Source: Bacteroidales bacterium
Lineage (GTDB): Bacteria > Bacteroidota > Bacteroidia > Bacteroidales > UBA932
DNA length: 36,048 nt
Assembly (NCBI GenBank): GCA_017438265.1
Contig: JAFRVZ010000050.1
Location: forward strand, 1 to 36,048
Reading direction: 5' to 3'
Position 1 is the stretch's first letter, and the number at the start of each line of letters is the position of its first letter. The position numbers and the translations under genes are program-made. This document shows positions 24,006 through 33,105 of this stretch, piece after piece. The notes under the pieces were generated by a model. It saw only the letters and a list, made by a program, of their open reading frames with translations. It was not told the DNA's origin and ran no database searches.

Positions 24006-26528
24006 TTACCGCAGGGACACGGCGCTGACCGTTTCCGGCCAGAACATCGCGTTCGCGGCCAGCTTCGAAGTACCGTACCAGACGCCGCGGAAGGCGGGAT
24101 CGATCGTGAAGCTGACGATGCGGCCGCTGCCGAGGGCGGTCAGGACCGCGACCGGCGTGTCGGCGAGCATCTCCTGCAGGCGCGGCAGCATGTTGCCGGA
24201 GAGGAGGACCTTCTCCGGATGCATCAGCGGAGTGCGCAGCCTGTTCTGGAGCGGTTCGAGCATGATCGCGTTGTTCTTGAAGACCGGGAGCTCCGCACGG
24301 CGGTAGCCCCAGCCGAGCGGATGGGTCACGTCGATCTTCGCGTCGAGGATGACGCCGGGAATGCTCTGGGCGCGGGCGGCGGTCGCGATGTTGTCGTAGC
24401 TGATGTCCGTCGGGAAAGTCTGGGCCTTTGTCTTGAGGGCCTCGAGGCCAAGCTTGCGGAGGAACTGGTGGCCCTGCTCGAGGGTCACGAGCGTGCCGCC
24501 GCGTTCCACCCACGACTTGACTTTCGCCGCGGCGCCGGCGGACATCGAGCCGTGGGCGGCCGTCACGAAGAGGACGTTGTAGCGGTCCAGGTCGAGGGAA
24601 GCCAGGCCTTCGGCCGGGATGATGCTGAGCGGAATCCGGTACAGCTGGTCCATCAGGTACCACAGGTCGCCGACGGGCACGGAGGAGGCCTCGTTGCTGC
24701 CGATCACGGCGACGCGCGGCAGGCGGGCCGTCGCGAAGCTGGCGCTGCCGAGGTTATGGCCGCCGGCAAAACCGCTGGAGAGGGCGTAGACGTCGATCCA
24801 GTCCTCGCGGGCAATCTGGGCCATCAGGGCGTGGATGCGCTCCGCAGGGACGCTCTGGTAGGCCTCGCCGAGCGGAACAATGATCGAACCGTGGCTGAAG
24901 ACCTTTCCTTCCGCGGAGAACTTGCCCTGCGCGACCTTCGCGAAGACGCCTTCCGACAGGAGGCGGTACAGCGCGCGCGGCGCGTAGAAGCCGGTCCACT
25001 CGAAAGCGTAGGCGTAGGAGGCGCGGCTGTATTTTCCGGCCGGGACGACGGCCTCGTCGAACTTGTCGCCGAGCGTCGCGGAGGCAACCTTGGCGTACGG
25101 CAGATTGAAGGACATCGGCATCGTCCATCCCGTAATATCATAGGAAAGGCTGTCCGAATAGCTTTCGCGGATCTCGAAGAGGGCCTCGACCATCCGGTGG
25201 CTGGCCTGGCGGACGGGGACGACGAAGGCGGAATCCGGGACGAAGGTCTTGTCGCCGACGGTCAGTTTCCGTCCGAGCCTGTAGATGTCGACGTCGTTAC
25301 GGGCGACGGTCTGGGCGAGCTTCCAGGCGGAAGCGATGTCGTCCGAAGAGCCGAAGACATAGTAGCCGGAGCCTTCGCGGGAAGTCTGGCGGAAGTAATC
25401 CTTCTGGTACTTCAGCAGTTCCTCGCGCATGTCGTAGCCGCCCCGCAGGGTCGCCATTTCGGCCGTCAGCTGGTTGTGGATCGAGAGCGGGAAGGAAAGC
25501 AGCCCGTTCACGGTGTTCCGCAGGAAGCCGCGGGAGCTCTGCTCCTCCCAGAGGAGGGCGATGCCGCCGTAGAAGTCCATATACTCGCGGCCGCGGCCGG
25601 GATAATAGTCGTCATAGACCTCGCCGGAGAAATACATCATCCCCTGCTTGTCGAAGGCCGGCGCATAGTAGTCGCTGGCGAGCCGGCGGATGAAAGCCTG
25701 GCATTCGTCGGGGATGAGCGGATGGACGCGGGTCGGTTCGCCCGGCGAGAAGTGGTAGTTGGCCTCGGAGCCCTGCTCGTGGGCGCAGGTGTAGATGTTC
25801 GGCTTCCAGGAGAGCATCTCGGCGGCGCGGTAGCTCGATTCCGGCTGGGTCTGGTTGATCCAGTCGCGGTTCAGGTCGAACCAGTAGTGGTTGGAGCGTC
25901 CGCCGGGCCAGGCCTCGGTGTGCTCGAGTTCCTGGTTGTCGGGGTTCGGGACCGCGCTGCGGTGGGAATTGACCCATTCCGTGAAGCGGCCGATGCCGTC
26001 CGGGTTGATCATCGGGTCAATGATGACGATGGTCTTCTCGAGGATCCGGCGGGTATAGGCCGACTGCGAGGCGGCGAGGTGGTACGCCAGCAGGAGCGAG
26101 GCGTTGAAGCCGCTCGTCTCGTTGCCGTGGATCGTGTTGCCGAACCAGTTCACGAGCGGGCCGTCGGTCGGCGCATCCGCGGACGGGTCGCTCAGCCGGG
26201 CGTGCTGCTCCTTGATGCTGTCGAGGTTGCGGATGTTCTCCTCCGTCGAAATGATGAGGATGTAGAGGGGACGGCGCTCATAGGTCCATCCGTACTGCTT
26301 GAGGACGACGCGGTCGGATGCCGCGGCGAGGGCCTTGATGTAGTTCACGCCCTGCTCGGGATTCGTCTGGTACTCCCCGATTTCGAAGCCGAGGACTTCC
26401 GCCGGGGTCGGGATGGCCTTGTTGTAGCTGCAGGTATCCGGAAGGAAATACGAGAGCGGAACCGCCTCCTGGGCGTGCAGCGACGCGAAGGCGAAGATTC
26501 CGGCAAGGAGAATCAAGAGTCTTTTCAT
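24006..26528 (-). CDS. Secreted M14 zinc carboxypeptidase with C-terminal GATase-like region
   Basis: An 840-residue exported metallopeptidase (signal MKRLLILLAGIFAFASLHAQ). The M14 domain (~45-400) shows the zinc ligands NTIHGNETSG (His134, Glu137) and CAHEQGSE (His250), the FDLNRDW segment with a substrate-binding Arg, and a candidate catalytic Glu in LLWEEQSSRG (328/329). The remainder, over 400 residues, contains a part around 630-720 (PRVAVIGSNEAS, YNVLFVTAAHGSM, VKSWVERGGTLVT) that resembles a class-I glutamine-amidotransferase-like fold, as in other large Bacteroidetes M14 proteins. It overlaps the cyanophycinase-like gene by ATGA and ends the SusCD operon. It is expected to trim C-terminal residues from peptides outside the inner membrane. 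Confidence 0.88.
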   Translation of the reverse strand: MKRLLILLAGIFAFASLHAQEAVPLSYFLPDTCSYNKAIPTPAEVLGFEIGEYQTNPEQGVNYIKALAAASDRVVLKQYGWTYERRPLYILIISTEENIRNLDSIKEQHARLSDPSADAPTDGPLVNWFGNTIHGNETSGFNASLLLAYHLAASQSAYTRRILEKTIVIIDPMINPDGIGRFTEWVNSHRSAVPNPDNQELEHTEAWPGGRSNHYWFDLNRDWINQTQPESSYRAAEMLSWKPNIYTCAHEQGSEANYHFSPGEPTRVHPLIPDECQAFIRRLASDYYAPAFDKQGMMYFSGEVYDDYYPGRGREYMDFYGGIALLWEEQSSRGFLRNTVNGLLSFPLSIHNQLTAEMATLRGGYDMREELLKYQKDYFRQTSREGSGYYVFGSSDDIASAWKLAQTVARNDVDIYRLGRKLTVGDKTFVPDSAFVVPVRQASHRMVEALFEIRESYSDSLSYDITGWTMPMSFNLPYAKVASATLGDKFDEAVVPAGKYSRASYAYAFEWTGFYAPRALYRLLSEGVFAKVAQGKFSAEGKVFSHGSIIVPLGEAYQSVPAERIHALMAQIAREDWIDVYALSSGFAGGHNLGSASFATARLPRVAVIGSNEASSVPVGDLWYLMDQLYRIPLSIIPAEGLASLDLDRYNVLFVTAAHGSMSAGAAAKVKSWVERGGTLVTLEQGHQFLRKLGLEALKTKAQTFPTDISYDNIATAARAQSIPGVILDAKIDVTHPLGWGYRRAELPVFKNNAIMLEPLQNRLRTPLMHPEKVLLSGNMLPRLQEMLADTPVAVLTALGSGRIVSFTIDPAFRGVWYGTSKLAANAMFWPETVSAVSLR

Positions 26529-27361
26529 TGGGTTATCGGTTTGTGTTCTTTCAAATCATATTGCTGGCCCGGACGCAGGAAGAAGAACTTCTCCCGGCCG
26601 GCCTGGTGGACGGCGACATAGGATTTGCCGATCACCTCGAAGACATCCCGCTCGACGACGATCGCGGTCGATTCGTCGATTCCGATGCCGATGAACTCGG
26701 GCGCAGCCTTGAGGAACGCTTCCAGGTCGTGCTGCCGGTTGCGGACCAGGATGTGCTGGTCGATGGCGGAGAGCTTCAGGAAGCCGAGGCCCTGGGTATG
26801 GTCGCCGATGGTATACTGCGGACCGCGGGTGTCGCCGCGCCACAGGAAGGAGCCCTGGATGCTGGCGCCGGCGGAGGAGCCGGCAATCACGCCGCCCCGC
26901 GCGAGGAGCGCGAAGCACTCGCGGTGGACTTTCGTATTGAGGTACACCTCGGAAATGCGCCACTGGCGGCCGCCGGTAAAGTAAATGCCGGTCGCACGGC
27001 GCAGGGGGGCGAGGTTCTTCTCGTCGTTCGCCTCGTCGATGGTCGCGAGGTGCATCCGGGTGACACGGTCCGCGCCGAGGCGCTCGGAGAGCGCGTTGAT
27101 GGCGGCCGAATGGTAGTCGTCCCCAGGGCCGGAGGCGTTGGTAATCACGACGATGCGGGCATCCTTCCCGCCGGCCAGGTCGATGAAGCGGTCCCAGATC
27201 TCATCGGTCACGGTTCCGCCTCCGATGATGACGAGGCTCCCCTTCTCCGGTCCGTGCCGGGTCTCCGAGAGGTCCACCGCCGTCGGGTTCTGCGCGGACA
27301 GCGCCAGGCTGCACGCCATCCCGGCCAGTATCAGCATCAGTCTTTTCATCTTTTTCATCAT
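26525..27361 (-). CDS. Secreted cyanophycinase-like S51 peptidase
   Basis: A 278-residue serine peptidase of family S51, whose members cleave beta-linked aspartyl peptides such as cyanophycin or isoaspartyl peptides. The start of the mature part, GSLVIIGGG, is typical. Then come YFTGGRQWR (a variant of the family FTGG-x-Q loop), the nucleophile elbow GSSAGA (Ser163) and GIGIDESTA. An N-terminal signal (MKRLMLILAGMACSLALSAQ) exports it. Starts at 27361, 27358 or 27346 differ only in the signal's n-region. It follows susD after 15 nt and overlaps the M14 gene. The family call is firm, but cyanophycin itself as substrate is not proven; dipeptidase E-like isoaspartyl activity is the main alternative. 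Confidence 0.85.
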   Translation of the reverse strand: MMKKMKRLMLILAGMACSLALSAQNPTAVDLSETRHGPEKGSLVIIGGGTVTDEIWDRFIDLAGGKDARIVVITNASGPGDDYHSAAINALSERLGADRVTRMHLATIDEANDEKNLAPLRRATGIYFTGGRQWRISEVYLNTKVHRECFALLARGGVIAGSSAGASIQGSFLWRGDTRGPQYTIGDHTQGLGFLKLSAIDQHILVRNRQHDLEAFLKAAPEFIGIGIDESTAIVVERDVFEVIGKSYVAVHQAGREKFFFLRPGQQYDLKEHKPITQ

Positions 27362-27376
27362 TTTCTATAAAACATA

Positions 27377-28708
27377 CTAATAACCGGGATTCTGTTCGAG
27401 GTCTTCGTCGGCGAGGATGGCATTGTTCGGGAACGGAAGGACCCAGTAGTTCGCATCCTTGAAGACGGGATCATACGCCCCGAACACCTCCGCCGCACGG
27501 CCGGTCCGGACGATATCGTTGAACCGGTGGCCCTCGAAGGCCAGCTCATAGCGGCGCTCCTGCTCGACCAGGCGCAGCAGCGCGGCCGCGTCCGTGAGCT
27601 CCGTGTCCGGCAGGCCGGCGCGGCTGCGGATCACGTTGATGTCCGCGCAGGCGCCCGCGATGTCCGGCGTGGCGGACTTCAGGCGCGCCTCCGCACGGAT
27701 CAGGTACTGCTCCGCGAGGCGCAGGACCAGGATGGAGCTGGAGCCGTCCTGCTTGGCATACTCCTCGACGACATAGACGCCGTCGCCCTTGTCGCGCACC
27801 AGTTGGGCGCGCTTGCCGCCCAGCGCGGGATTCAGCAGCTCGGCGACGAGGTCCGGATTCGGGATGTAGTCGAGACGGCCGCCCTTGTCCGAAGGAAGGT
27901 AGTAGGTAAAGAACGGCAGCCGGTCGGCGCTGCTGAAGACGAGCTCGAAGATGGACTCGCTGCTCAGCGGGGCGTTGTAGATGCCGGTGATTTCGGGCGT
28001 CAGGCTGAACTTGCCGCTGCCGATGACCCTGGAGGCGTACTGCGCCGCTTCGTCCCACTGCTCGAGGTAGAGGCAGACGCGCGCTTTCAGCGCATAGACG
28101 GCCCAGACCGAGGCGGTCGCCTTGGAAGTCAGGCCGTCGCCGAAGAGGCTCTCCGCCTGCTCCAGGTCAGACTTGACCTGCCTGAGGACGTCCGTATAGC
28201 TGCTTTTCCGGATACCCTTGCCGTTGTCCGGGGACTCGGAAGGCTCGAGGATGAGCTGGACGCCGCCGTAGGTGCGGGCGAGGTCGAAGTACGCGAGGGC
28301 GCGGAGGAAATAGGCCTGGCAGAGCAGGTCGTTTTTCCGGCTTTCTTCCGCGGCGATGCCGGGCAGGTACTTCAGGACGGTGTTGACCTGGTTGATGCCG
28401 CTGTAGTAGGAGGAGAATCCGCCGCCGTCGGTCGGATCCCAGCCGGCCGTGCCGGCCGCCTTGAACTGCGGCACCACGATGGCCTGGGCGCTGTAGAGGA
28501 GGACGTTGTCGGACGCATAGTTCATCGTGACGACCTGCAGGGCCTCATAGCTCTGTGCGGCGTCGTAGGCGCCCGTCAGGGCCACCTGCGCCGATTTGAG
28601 GTCCTTGACCACGCCTTCGCCGGGCACGGAATCGACCGGCACCTGGTCCAGGCAGGACACGAAGGCGAAACAGGCGGAAATCAGAAGGAAGATATATCTC
28701 TTTTTCAT
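27377..28708 (-). CDS. susD: SusD/RagB-family surface lipoprotein
   Basis: A 443-residue nutrient-binding outer-membrane lipoprotein working as the lid of the SusC channel. The signal ends FVSC. Family features are CLDQVPVDSV after the lipid Cys, alpha-helical repeat segments (CQAYFLRALAYFDLARTYGG, LYLEQWDEAAQYASRVI) and the C-terminal RLAEQYLIRAEA and INVIRSRAGLP, ending in ERRYELAFEGHRFNDIVR and PFPNNAI. The ATG at 28708 was chosen for its signal; 28720 would add four residues. It lies 13 nt after susC. Its ligand is unknown; the neighbouring peptidases point to peptides rather than glycans (inference). Confidence 0.95.
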   Translation of the reverse strand: MKKRYIFLLISACFAFVSCLDQVPVDSVPGEGVVKDLKSAQVALTGAYDAAQSYEALQVVTMNYASDNVLLYSAQAIVVPQFKAAGTAGWDPTDGGGFSSYYSGINQVNTVLKYLPGIAAEESRKNDLLCQAYFLRALAYFDLARTYGGVQLILEPSESPDNGKGIRKSSYTDVLRQVKSDLEQAESLFGDGLTSKATASVWAVYALKARVCLYLEQWDEAAQYASRVIGSGKFSLTPEITGIYNAPLSSESIFELVFSSADRLPFFTYYLPSDKGGRLDYIPNPDLVAELLNPALGGKRAQLVRDKGDGVYVVEEYAKQDGSSSILVLRLAEQYLIRAEARLKSATPDIAGACADINVIRSRAGLPDTELTDAAALLRLVEQERRYELAFEGHRFNDIVRTGRAAEVFGAYDPVFKDANYWVLPFPNNAILADEDLEQNPGY

Positions 28709-28721
28709 AAGGCAATCCATT

Positions 28722-31700
28722 TTAGAAGGTCAGGTTAAGTCCGATCGTGAAGGAACGGGGCTGCGGCGGCATACCGAAGTCCATGCCCTGGACGAGGCCG
28801 TTCACGCCGTCGCGGTTCACGTTGACTTCGGGATCCGGGCCGGTGTAGCGGGTCAGCAGGAGCAGGTTGCCGCCGGTCACGTTGACCGAAGCGCGCTGCA
28901 GGCCGATCTTCTGGACCAGGACGGTCGGGAGGACATAGCTGAGCGTGACGTTCTTCAGGCGGATGAAGGAGCCGTCTTCCACCACGCGGCTGCTCTGGCC
29001 TTCGTAGTTGAAGCTGCCGTCCGCGTTGGCGGTGCTCTTCGGGCGCGGAAGGACGCCGGTGTCGCCCGGGGCCTTCCAGTAGTTCACGGAACTCTTCTGC
29101 ATCGAGCGGGTGATGCCGCGCGTGCCGCCGGACTCCAGGAACATGCGGGTGTAGTTGAACACCTTGTTGCCGTACTTGTAATAGAAATTGACATCGAGGC
29201 TGACGGGGCCGAACGTGAAGGTGTTGCGCAGGAGGCCTTCCATCTTCGGCCAGGCGTTGCCGACGACCTTCTTGTCCGCGACGGTGATCTTGCCGTCGCC
29301 GGAGATGTCGTTGTAGATCGCGTCGCCGGTCTGGGGATCGACGCCGAGGTACTCGTAGACCCACATCGAATAGAGCGGATAGCCTTCGAAAAGCTTGAAG
29401 GGCGTGTAGTTGCCGGTCACGTCGGTCGTCAGCTTCTCGACCTTGTTCTCGTTGTGGGCGAGGGTGAAGGTGGTCTTCCAGGTGAAGGCCTTCTTCTCGA
29501 CGTTGACGGTGGAGAGGCTGAATTCGACGCCGCGGTTGCTGATCTCGCCGGAGTTGTCGACGATGGACTGGAAACCGGTCTTCCACGGAACGGTGCGGGC
29601 GAGCAGCAGGTCGTAGGTGTACTTGTCGTAGTAGTTCAGCTCGAGGTCGACGCGCTGGTGCCAGAGGGTCGCGTTGAGGCCGACGTTCCACTGGCGGGTC
29701 GTCTCCCATTTCAGGTCGGGGTTGCCGAGCTGGTTGGGCTCGAGGCCGGCGTTGCCGTCGTAGTTGGCGCCGCCGTTCCAGAGGGCCAGGGAGGCGAAAT
29801 CGCCGATGTTTTCGTTACCGCCGAGACCGATGCTGGCCTTGAGCTTGAGGCTGTTGAAGGTCTGCTTCCAGGGGAAGAAATGCTCGTTGGTGATGTTCCA
29901 GGCTGCGCCGACCGCCGGGAAGTAGCCGAAGCGGTTGTTCTTGCCGACGCGGGAGGAACCGTCCGCACGCACCGTGACGTCGAGGCTGTAGCGGCTGTCG
30001 TAGGAGAGGTTCGCGCCGCCGAAGAAGGAAAGCAGCGAAGACGAGGTGCCGTTCGAAGTGGCGGTCTGGTTCGCGGAGGAGACGATGCGGGTCAGCAGGT
30101 CGCTCGGATAGTCCTTGCCGTTCATATAGGAGCGCTGGATGGAGGTTTCCTGGAAGGAATTGCCAAGGAAGGCGGAAAGGGTCGTCTTCGAGAAGCTGCG
30201 GTAGAAGTTGAGCAGGTGCTCGAAGGAGAAGACGTTCGAGGTGTTGGTGCCTTCGACGCCGGCGCCGTTCGGCTGGCCGTAGATCAGGTTCGTGTTGTAG
30301 TAGAAACGCTCGAGGTAGATGCTGCGGTCGTTGTTGAAGGAGGACTTCCAGGTGATGCCTTCCGCGATGTCCCAGGTCAGCGCGATGCTGTTGGTGACGC
30401 GGAAGTTGTTCGAACCGCCGTTCCAGTTGTCCAGGATGGCCTGGTGGTTGTCGAAGGAGACGGGCTTGTTGTAGGAACCGTCCTCCTTGAAGACGGGCTG
30501 GAAGGTCGGGGTGTGGAGGGCCGCCTGGAAGAGGCCGGCAGGGCCGTCGCCGACGCGCATCAGGTGGCGGTCCGTATAGACCACGGCGTTGCTCGAGCTC
30601 AGCTTGAGGTTCGGGCGGAGCTGGTGGTCGAGGTTGAAGCGGAGGCTCATGCGCTCGAAATCGATGAGCTTCAGGATGGCATCCTCGTTCGTGTATTCAC
30701 CGCCGATGTAGAAGCTGGTCGACTCGTTGCCGCTGGTCACGGAGAGGTTGTAGGTCTGCTGGAGGGCGGTGCGGAAGACTTCCGGCAGGCGGAAGACCGT
30801 GATCTGCTCCTCAGGCGAGCCATAGGCGGGAGAGCCGCTGATGACTTCCGACTTCGGGCGGAACGGGCGCTTCGCCCAGTCCTTGCCGTCGTTGCGCCAG
30901 GCCTCGTTCACGATTTCGGCGTGCTCGGGGCCGGTCACAAGCTCCCAGAGGCGGTCCGCCTGGCTCAGGCCGAGCTGGGCCTTGAAGTTCACCTGGGTGC
31001 GCTGGTTGTAGCCGCCGCGCTTGGTGTTGATGATGATGACGCCGTTGGCAGCACGGGCGCCGTAGGCCGCGGTCGCGCTCGCATCCTTGAGGACGGTGAT
31101 GGAGAGGATGTCCTCGGGGTTGATGTCGGCGATGGGGTCGATGGCGAGGCCGCCGAGGTCGGTGCGGCCGGGATTGTCGGTGCTGACGAAGACGCCGTCA
31201 ACGATGTAGATCGGGGTGTTGGCCGCGGTGATGGAGGTTGCGCCGCGGAGGCGGACCATCGACGAGGTGCCGGGGATGCCGGCGTTGCTGGAAATCAGCA
31301 GGCCGGGGACGGCGCCCTGGATCTTGCCGTTGATGTCGGAGGACTGGATGTTCTCCAGCGCTTCCGACTGGACGGTGTTGACCGCGCTGGTCATCGCGTT
31401 CTTCGTCGTCTTGGCGTAGCCGAGGACGATGACTTCCTCGAGCAGCTCGCCGTCTTCCACGAGGGAGACGGTCAGCGGCTCGTCGAAGCTGCGGACCGAA
31501 AGGATCTGGGTCTGGTAGCCGATGAAGCTGACTTCGACGGAAACCGGAAGCCGGGCGGCCACGCGGAGGGAGAACGCTCCTTCCAGGTCGGCGGCGGCGC
31601 CGGCGGAATGGTCCTCCAGGGCGATGAACGCACCGACGAGCGGAGCGCCGGTCTTGGAATCCACGATCTTGCCCCGCAGGATGCCGTCCTCAACGGCGCC

Positions 31701-31763
31701 CAACGGAAGGACGCGCAGCACGGCGGCGAGCAGAATCAGGAGGAAAACAGGTTTTCTGTACAT
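28722..31763 (-). CDS. susC: SusC/RagA TonB-dependent outer-membrane transporter
   Basis: A 1013-residue TonB-linked channel. After a signal peptide (MYRKPVFLLILLAAVLRVLPLGA) comes a carboxypeptidase-regulatory-like domain (~27-105; LRGKIVDSKTGAPLVGAFIAL), then a plug beginning EEVIVLGYAKTTKNAMTSAV with VPGLLISSNAGIPG and the RLRGATSI and YIVDGVFV segments characteristic of SusC. A long beta-barrel follows and ends GLNLTF. It pairs with the SusD protein to import oligomers across the outer membrane. It starts 14 nt after the symporter stop, so the transporter genes are probably one transcript. Confidence 0.96.
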   Translation of the reverse strand: MYRKPVFLLILLAAVLRVLPLGAVEDGILRGKIVDSKTGAPLVGAFIALEDHSAGAAADLEGAFSLRVAARLPVSVEVSFIGYQTQILSVRSFDEPLTVSLVEDGELLEEVIVLGYAKTTKNAMTSAVNTVQSEALENIQSSDINGKIQGAVPGLLISSNAGIPGTSSMVRLRGATSITAANTPIYIVDGVFVSTDNPGRTDLGGLAIDPIADINPEDILSITVLKDASATAAYGARAANGVIIINTKRGGYNQRTQVNFKAQLGLSQADRLWELVTGPEHAEIVNEAWRNDGKDWAKRPFRPKSEVISGSPAYGSPEEQITVFRLPEVFRTALQQTYNLSVTSGNESTSFYIGGEYTNEDAILKLIDFERMSLRFNLDHQLRPNLKLSSSNAVVYTDRHLMRVGDGPAGLFQAALHTPTFQPVFKEDGSYNKPVSFDNHQAILDNWNGGSNNFRVTNSIALTWDIAEGITWKSSFNNDRSIYLERFYYNTNLIYGQPNGAGVEGTNTSNVFSFEHLLNFYRSFSKTTLSAFLGNSFQETSIQRSYMNGKDYPSDLLTRIVSSANQTATSNGTSSSLLSFFGGANLSYDSRYSLDVTVRADGSSRVGKNNRFGYFPAVGAAWNITNEHFFPWKQTFNSLKLKASIGLGGNENIGDFASLALWNGGANYDGNAGLEPNQLGNPDLKWETTRQWNVGLNATLWHQRVDLELNYYDKYTYDLLLARTVPWKTGFQSIVDNSGEISNRGVEFSLSTVNVEKKAFTWKTTFTLAHNENKVEKLTTDVTGNYTPFKLFEGYPLYSMWVYEYLGVDPQTGDAIYNDISGDGKITVADKKVVGNAWPKMEGLLRNTFTFGPVSLDVNFYYKYGNKVFNYTRMFLESGGTRGITRSMQKSSVNYWKAPGDTGVLPRPKSTANADGSFNYEGQSSRVVEDGSFIRLKNVTLSYVLPTVLVQKIGLQRASVNVTGGNLLLLTRYTGPDPEVNVNRDGVNGLVQGMDFGMPPQPRSFTIGLNLTF

Positions 31764-31777
31764 ACGTTTATCGTTTA

Positions 31778-32998
31778 TTATTTAACATCGATGGAAAGGC
31801 TTTCCTTTTCGGATTTGGCGACGAGGACGGCGATGCAGGTATCACCGTAGACGTTGACGGCCGTGCGCAGCATATCCAGGATACGGTCCACGCCGATGAC
31901 GAGTCCGATGCCCTCGACCGGGAGGCCGACGGCGCTCAGGATGATGGCCATCATGACCATCGCGGACATCGGGATGCCGGCGGAGCCGATGGCGCACATC
32001 AGGGAAAGGAAGCAGATCAGCAGGGTCTGGACCAGGCCCAGCTCCACGCCGTAAACCTGCGCGATGAAGATGACCGCGACGCATTCGAGCAGCGCGGCGC
32101 CGTTCATGTTGACGGTCGCGCCGAGCGAGACGACGAAGTCGGCGATCCGGCGCGAGACCCCGTCCTTCTTCTCGACGGCGTCGAGCGTCAGCGGCAGCGT
32201 CGCCCCGGAGGAGGCAGTCGAGAAGGCCGTGATCATCGGGACGGACATGTTCCGCAGGTGGGCCCAGGGACGGACACGGCCGGCCAGGCGGAGCAGGAGC
32301 GGCAGCGTGATGAACGTATGGATTGCCAGGCCTGCAGCGACGGTGACGACGTAGAAGAGCATGTTGCGGAGCATCAGGAGCACGTCGCTGATGGCGGCGA
32401 ACTGGCCGGCGACGATCGCAAAGATGCCGAAGGGAGAGAGGGAGATGATGGCGCGGGTGATGCGCATCGTCAGCTCATAGGCGCTCTTCATCCCGACCGT
32501 GAGCACATCGCGGGACTTTTCCGAGAGCCGCGGGACCGTGATGCCGATCACCAGGGCGAGGAAAATCACAGGGATGGTATTGTTGTGCGCAAAGGCGTAG
32601 AAGACGTTCGAAGGGATGAAGCCGGAAATGATGTCGGAGACGGAAGTCGAGGTGACGAGGTCGGGGACTTCGGCGGCGGGGACGGTCACGCCCGCTCCGG
32701 GGCGGATGAAACGGACCAGCAGGACACCGGTTGCGACGGCGAGCAGCATCGTGGCGATGTACCAGAAGACGGTCTTGGCGCCGATGCGCTTGAGGTCGCC
32801 CCGGCCGCCGGTGCTGATTTCCGAAACGCTCAGGGAGACGGAAAAGAAAATGATCGGGACGATCAGCATGCAGAGCGCATTCATGAACAGCGTTCCGATC
32901 CAGGCGTAATACCGGGTGGTTCCGGGGAGGAAAGTACCGGCCAGGATTCCGAGCACGAGCGCCAGGAGGATCTGGAGGTACAGCGGTATTTTCTTCAT
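31778..32998 (-). CDS. Dicarboxylate/amino acid:cation symporter (glutamate/aspartate type)
   Basis: A 406-residue inner-membrane secondary transporter of the DAACS (GltP/DctA/SstT) family. Multiple hydrophobic helices carry the family core: FSTASSGATLPLTL (hairpin 1 region), VVSLGATVNMNGAALL (TM7-like, normally GATVNMDGTA), a hairpin 2 region around IGSAGIPMSAMVMM and DRILDMLRTAVNVYGD (TM8-like). Family members import glutamate, aspartate, C4-dicarboxylates or serine/threonine with Na+ or H+. The NMNG variant and the TM8 sequence would need structural comparison to predict substrate. It is the first gene of the SusCD-peptidase operon, which suggests import of a released amino acid such as aspartate (inference). 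The ATG at 32998 replaces a longer frame that crosses the promoter. Confidence 0.92.
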   Translation of the reverse strand: MKKIPLYLQILLALVLGILAGTFLPGTTRYYAWIGTLFMNALCMLIVPIIFFSVSLSVSEISTGGRGDLKRIGAKTVFWYIATMLLAVATGVLLVRFIRPGAGVTVPAAEVPDLVTSTSVSDIISGFIPSNVFYAFAHNNTIPVIFLALVIGITVPRLSEKSRDVLTVGMKSAYELTMRITRAIISLSPFGIFAIVAGQFAAISDVLLMLRNMLFYVVTVAAGLAIHTFITLPLLLRLAGRVRPWAHLRNMSVPMITAFSTASSGATLPLTLDAVEKKDGVSRRIADFVVSLGATVNMNGAALLECVAVIFIAQVYGVELGLVQTLLICFLSLMCAIGSAGIPMSAMVMMAIILSAVGLPVEGIGLVIGVDRILDMLRTAVNVYGDTCIAVLVAKSEKESLSIDVK

Positions 32999-33019
32999 AG
33001 GTTCAGATTTCAGTACATG

Positions 33020-33027
33020 CAAAATTA
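33020..33027 (-). promoter_or_regulatory. -7 promoter box for the symporter-SusCD-peptidase operon
   Basis: The minus strand reads TAATTTTG, an exact TAnnTTTG match, 21 nt before the ATG at 32998. A TTG lies 14 nt upstream rather than 19, so the -33 element is unclear and an activator may be needed. Confidence 0.55.
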
Positions 33028-33072
33028 ATATCCCCCTTTTTCAAGCATGGGTAAAATAATCCGAGATTTTTG

Positions 33073-33080
33073 TAAATTCG
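33073..33080 (+). promoter_or_regulatory. Possible -7 box for the AraC regulator gene
   Basis: TAAATTCG is one mismatch from TAnnTTTG and sits 25 nt before the ATG at 33106, the spacing seen at other starts in this window. TATTTATC at 33086-33093 is a weaker alternative. No -33 element is seen. Confidence 0.35.
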
Positions 33081-33105
33081 TCCGATATTTATCGGAACTC
33101 GCCAC

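Noticed and set aside
24219-26621. 800-codon plus-strand open frame opposite the M14 peptidase gene
   Set aside because: Same mirror-frame effect; the minus-strand frame has complete zinc-ligand motifs and an ATGA junction.
28596-31850. 1084-codon plus-strand open frame opposite susC
   Set aside because: It is antisense to a certain SusC gene, has a Val/Ala/Gly/Asp/Arg-dominated composition and no recognisable domain. High third-position GC in the real gene keeps this mirror frame free of stops.
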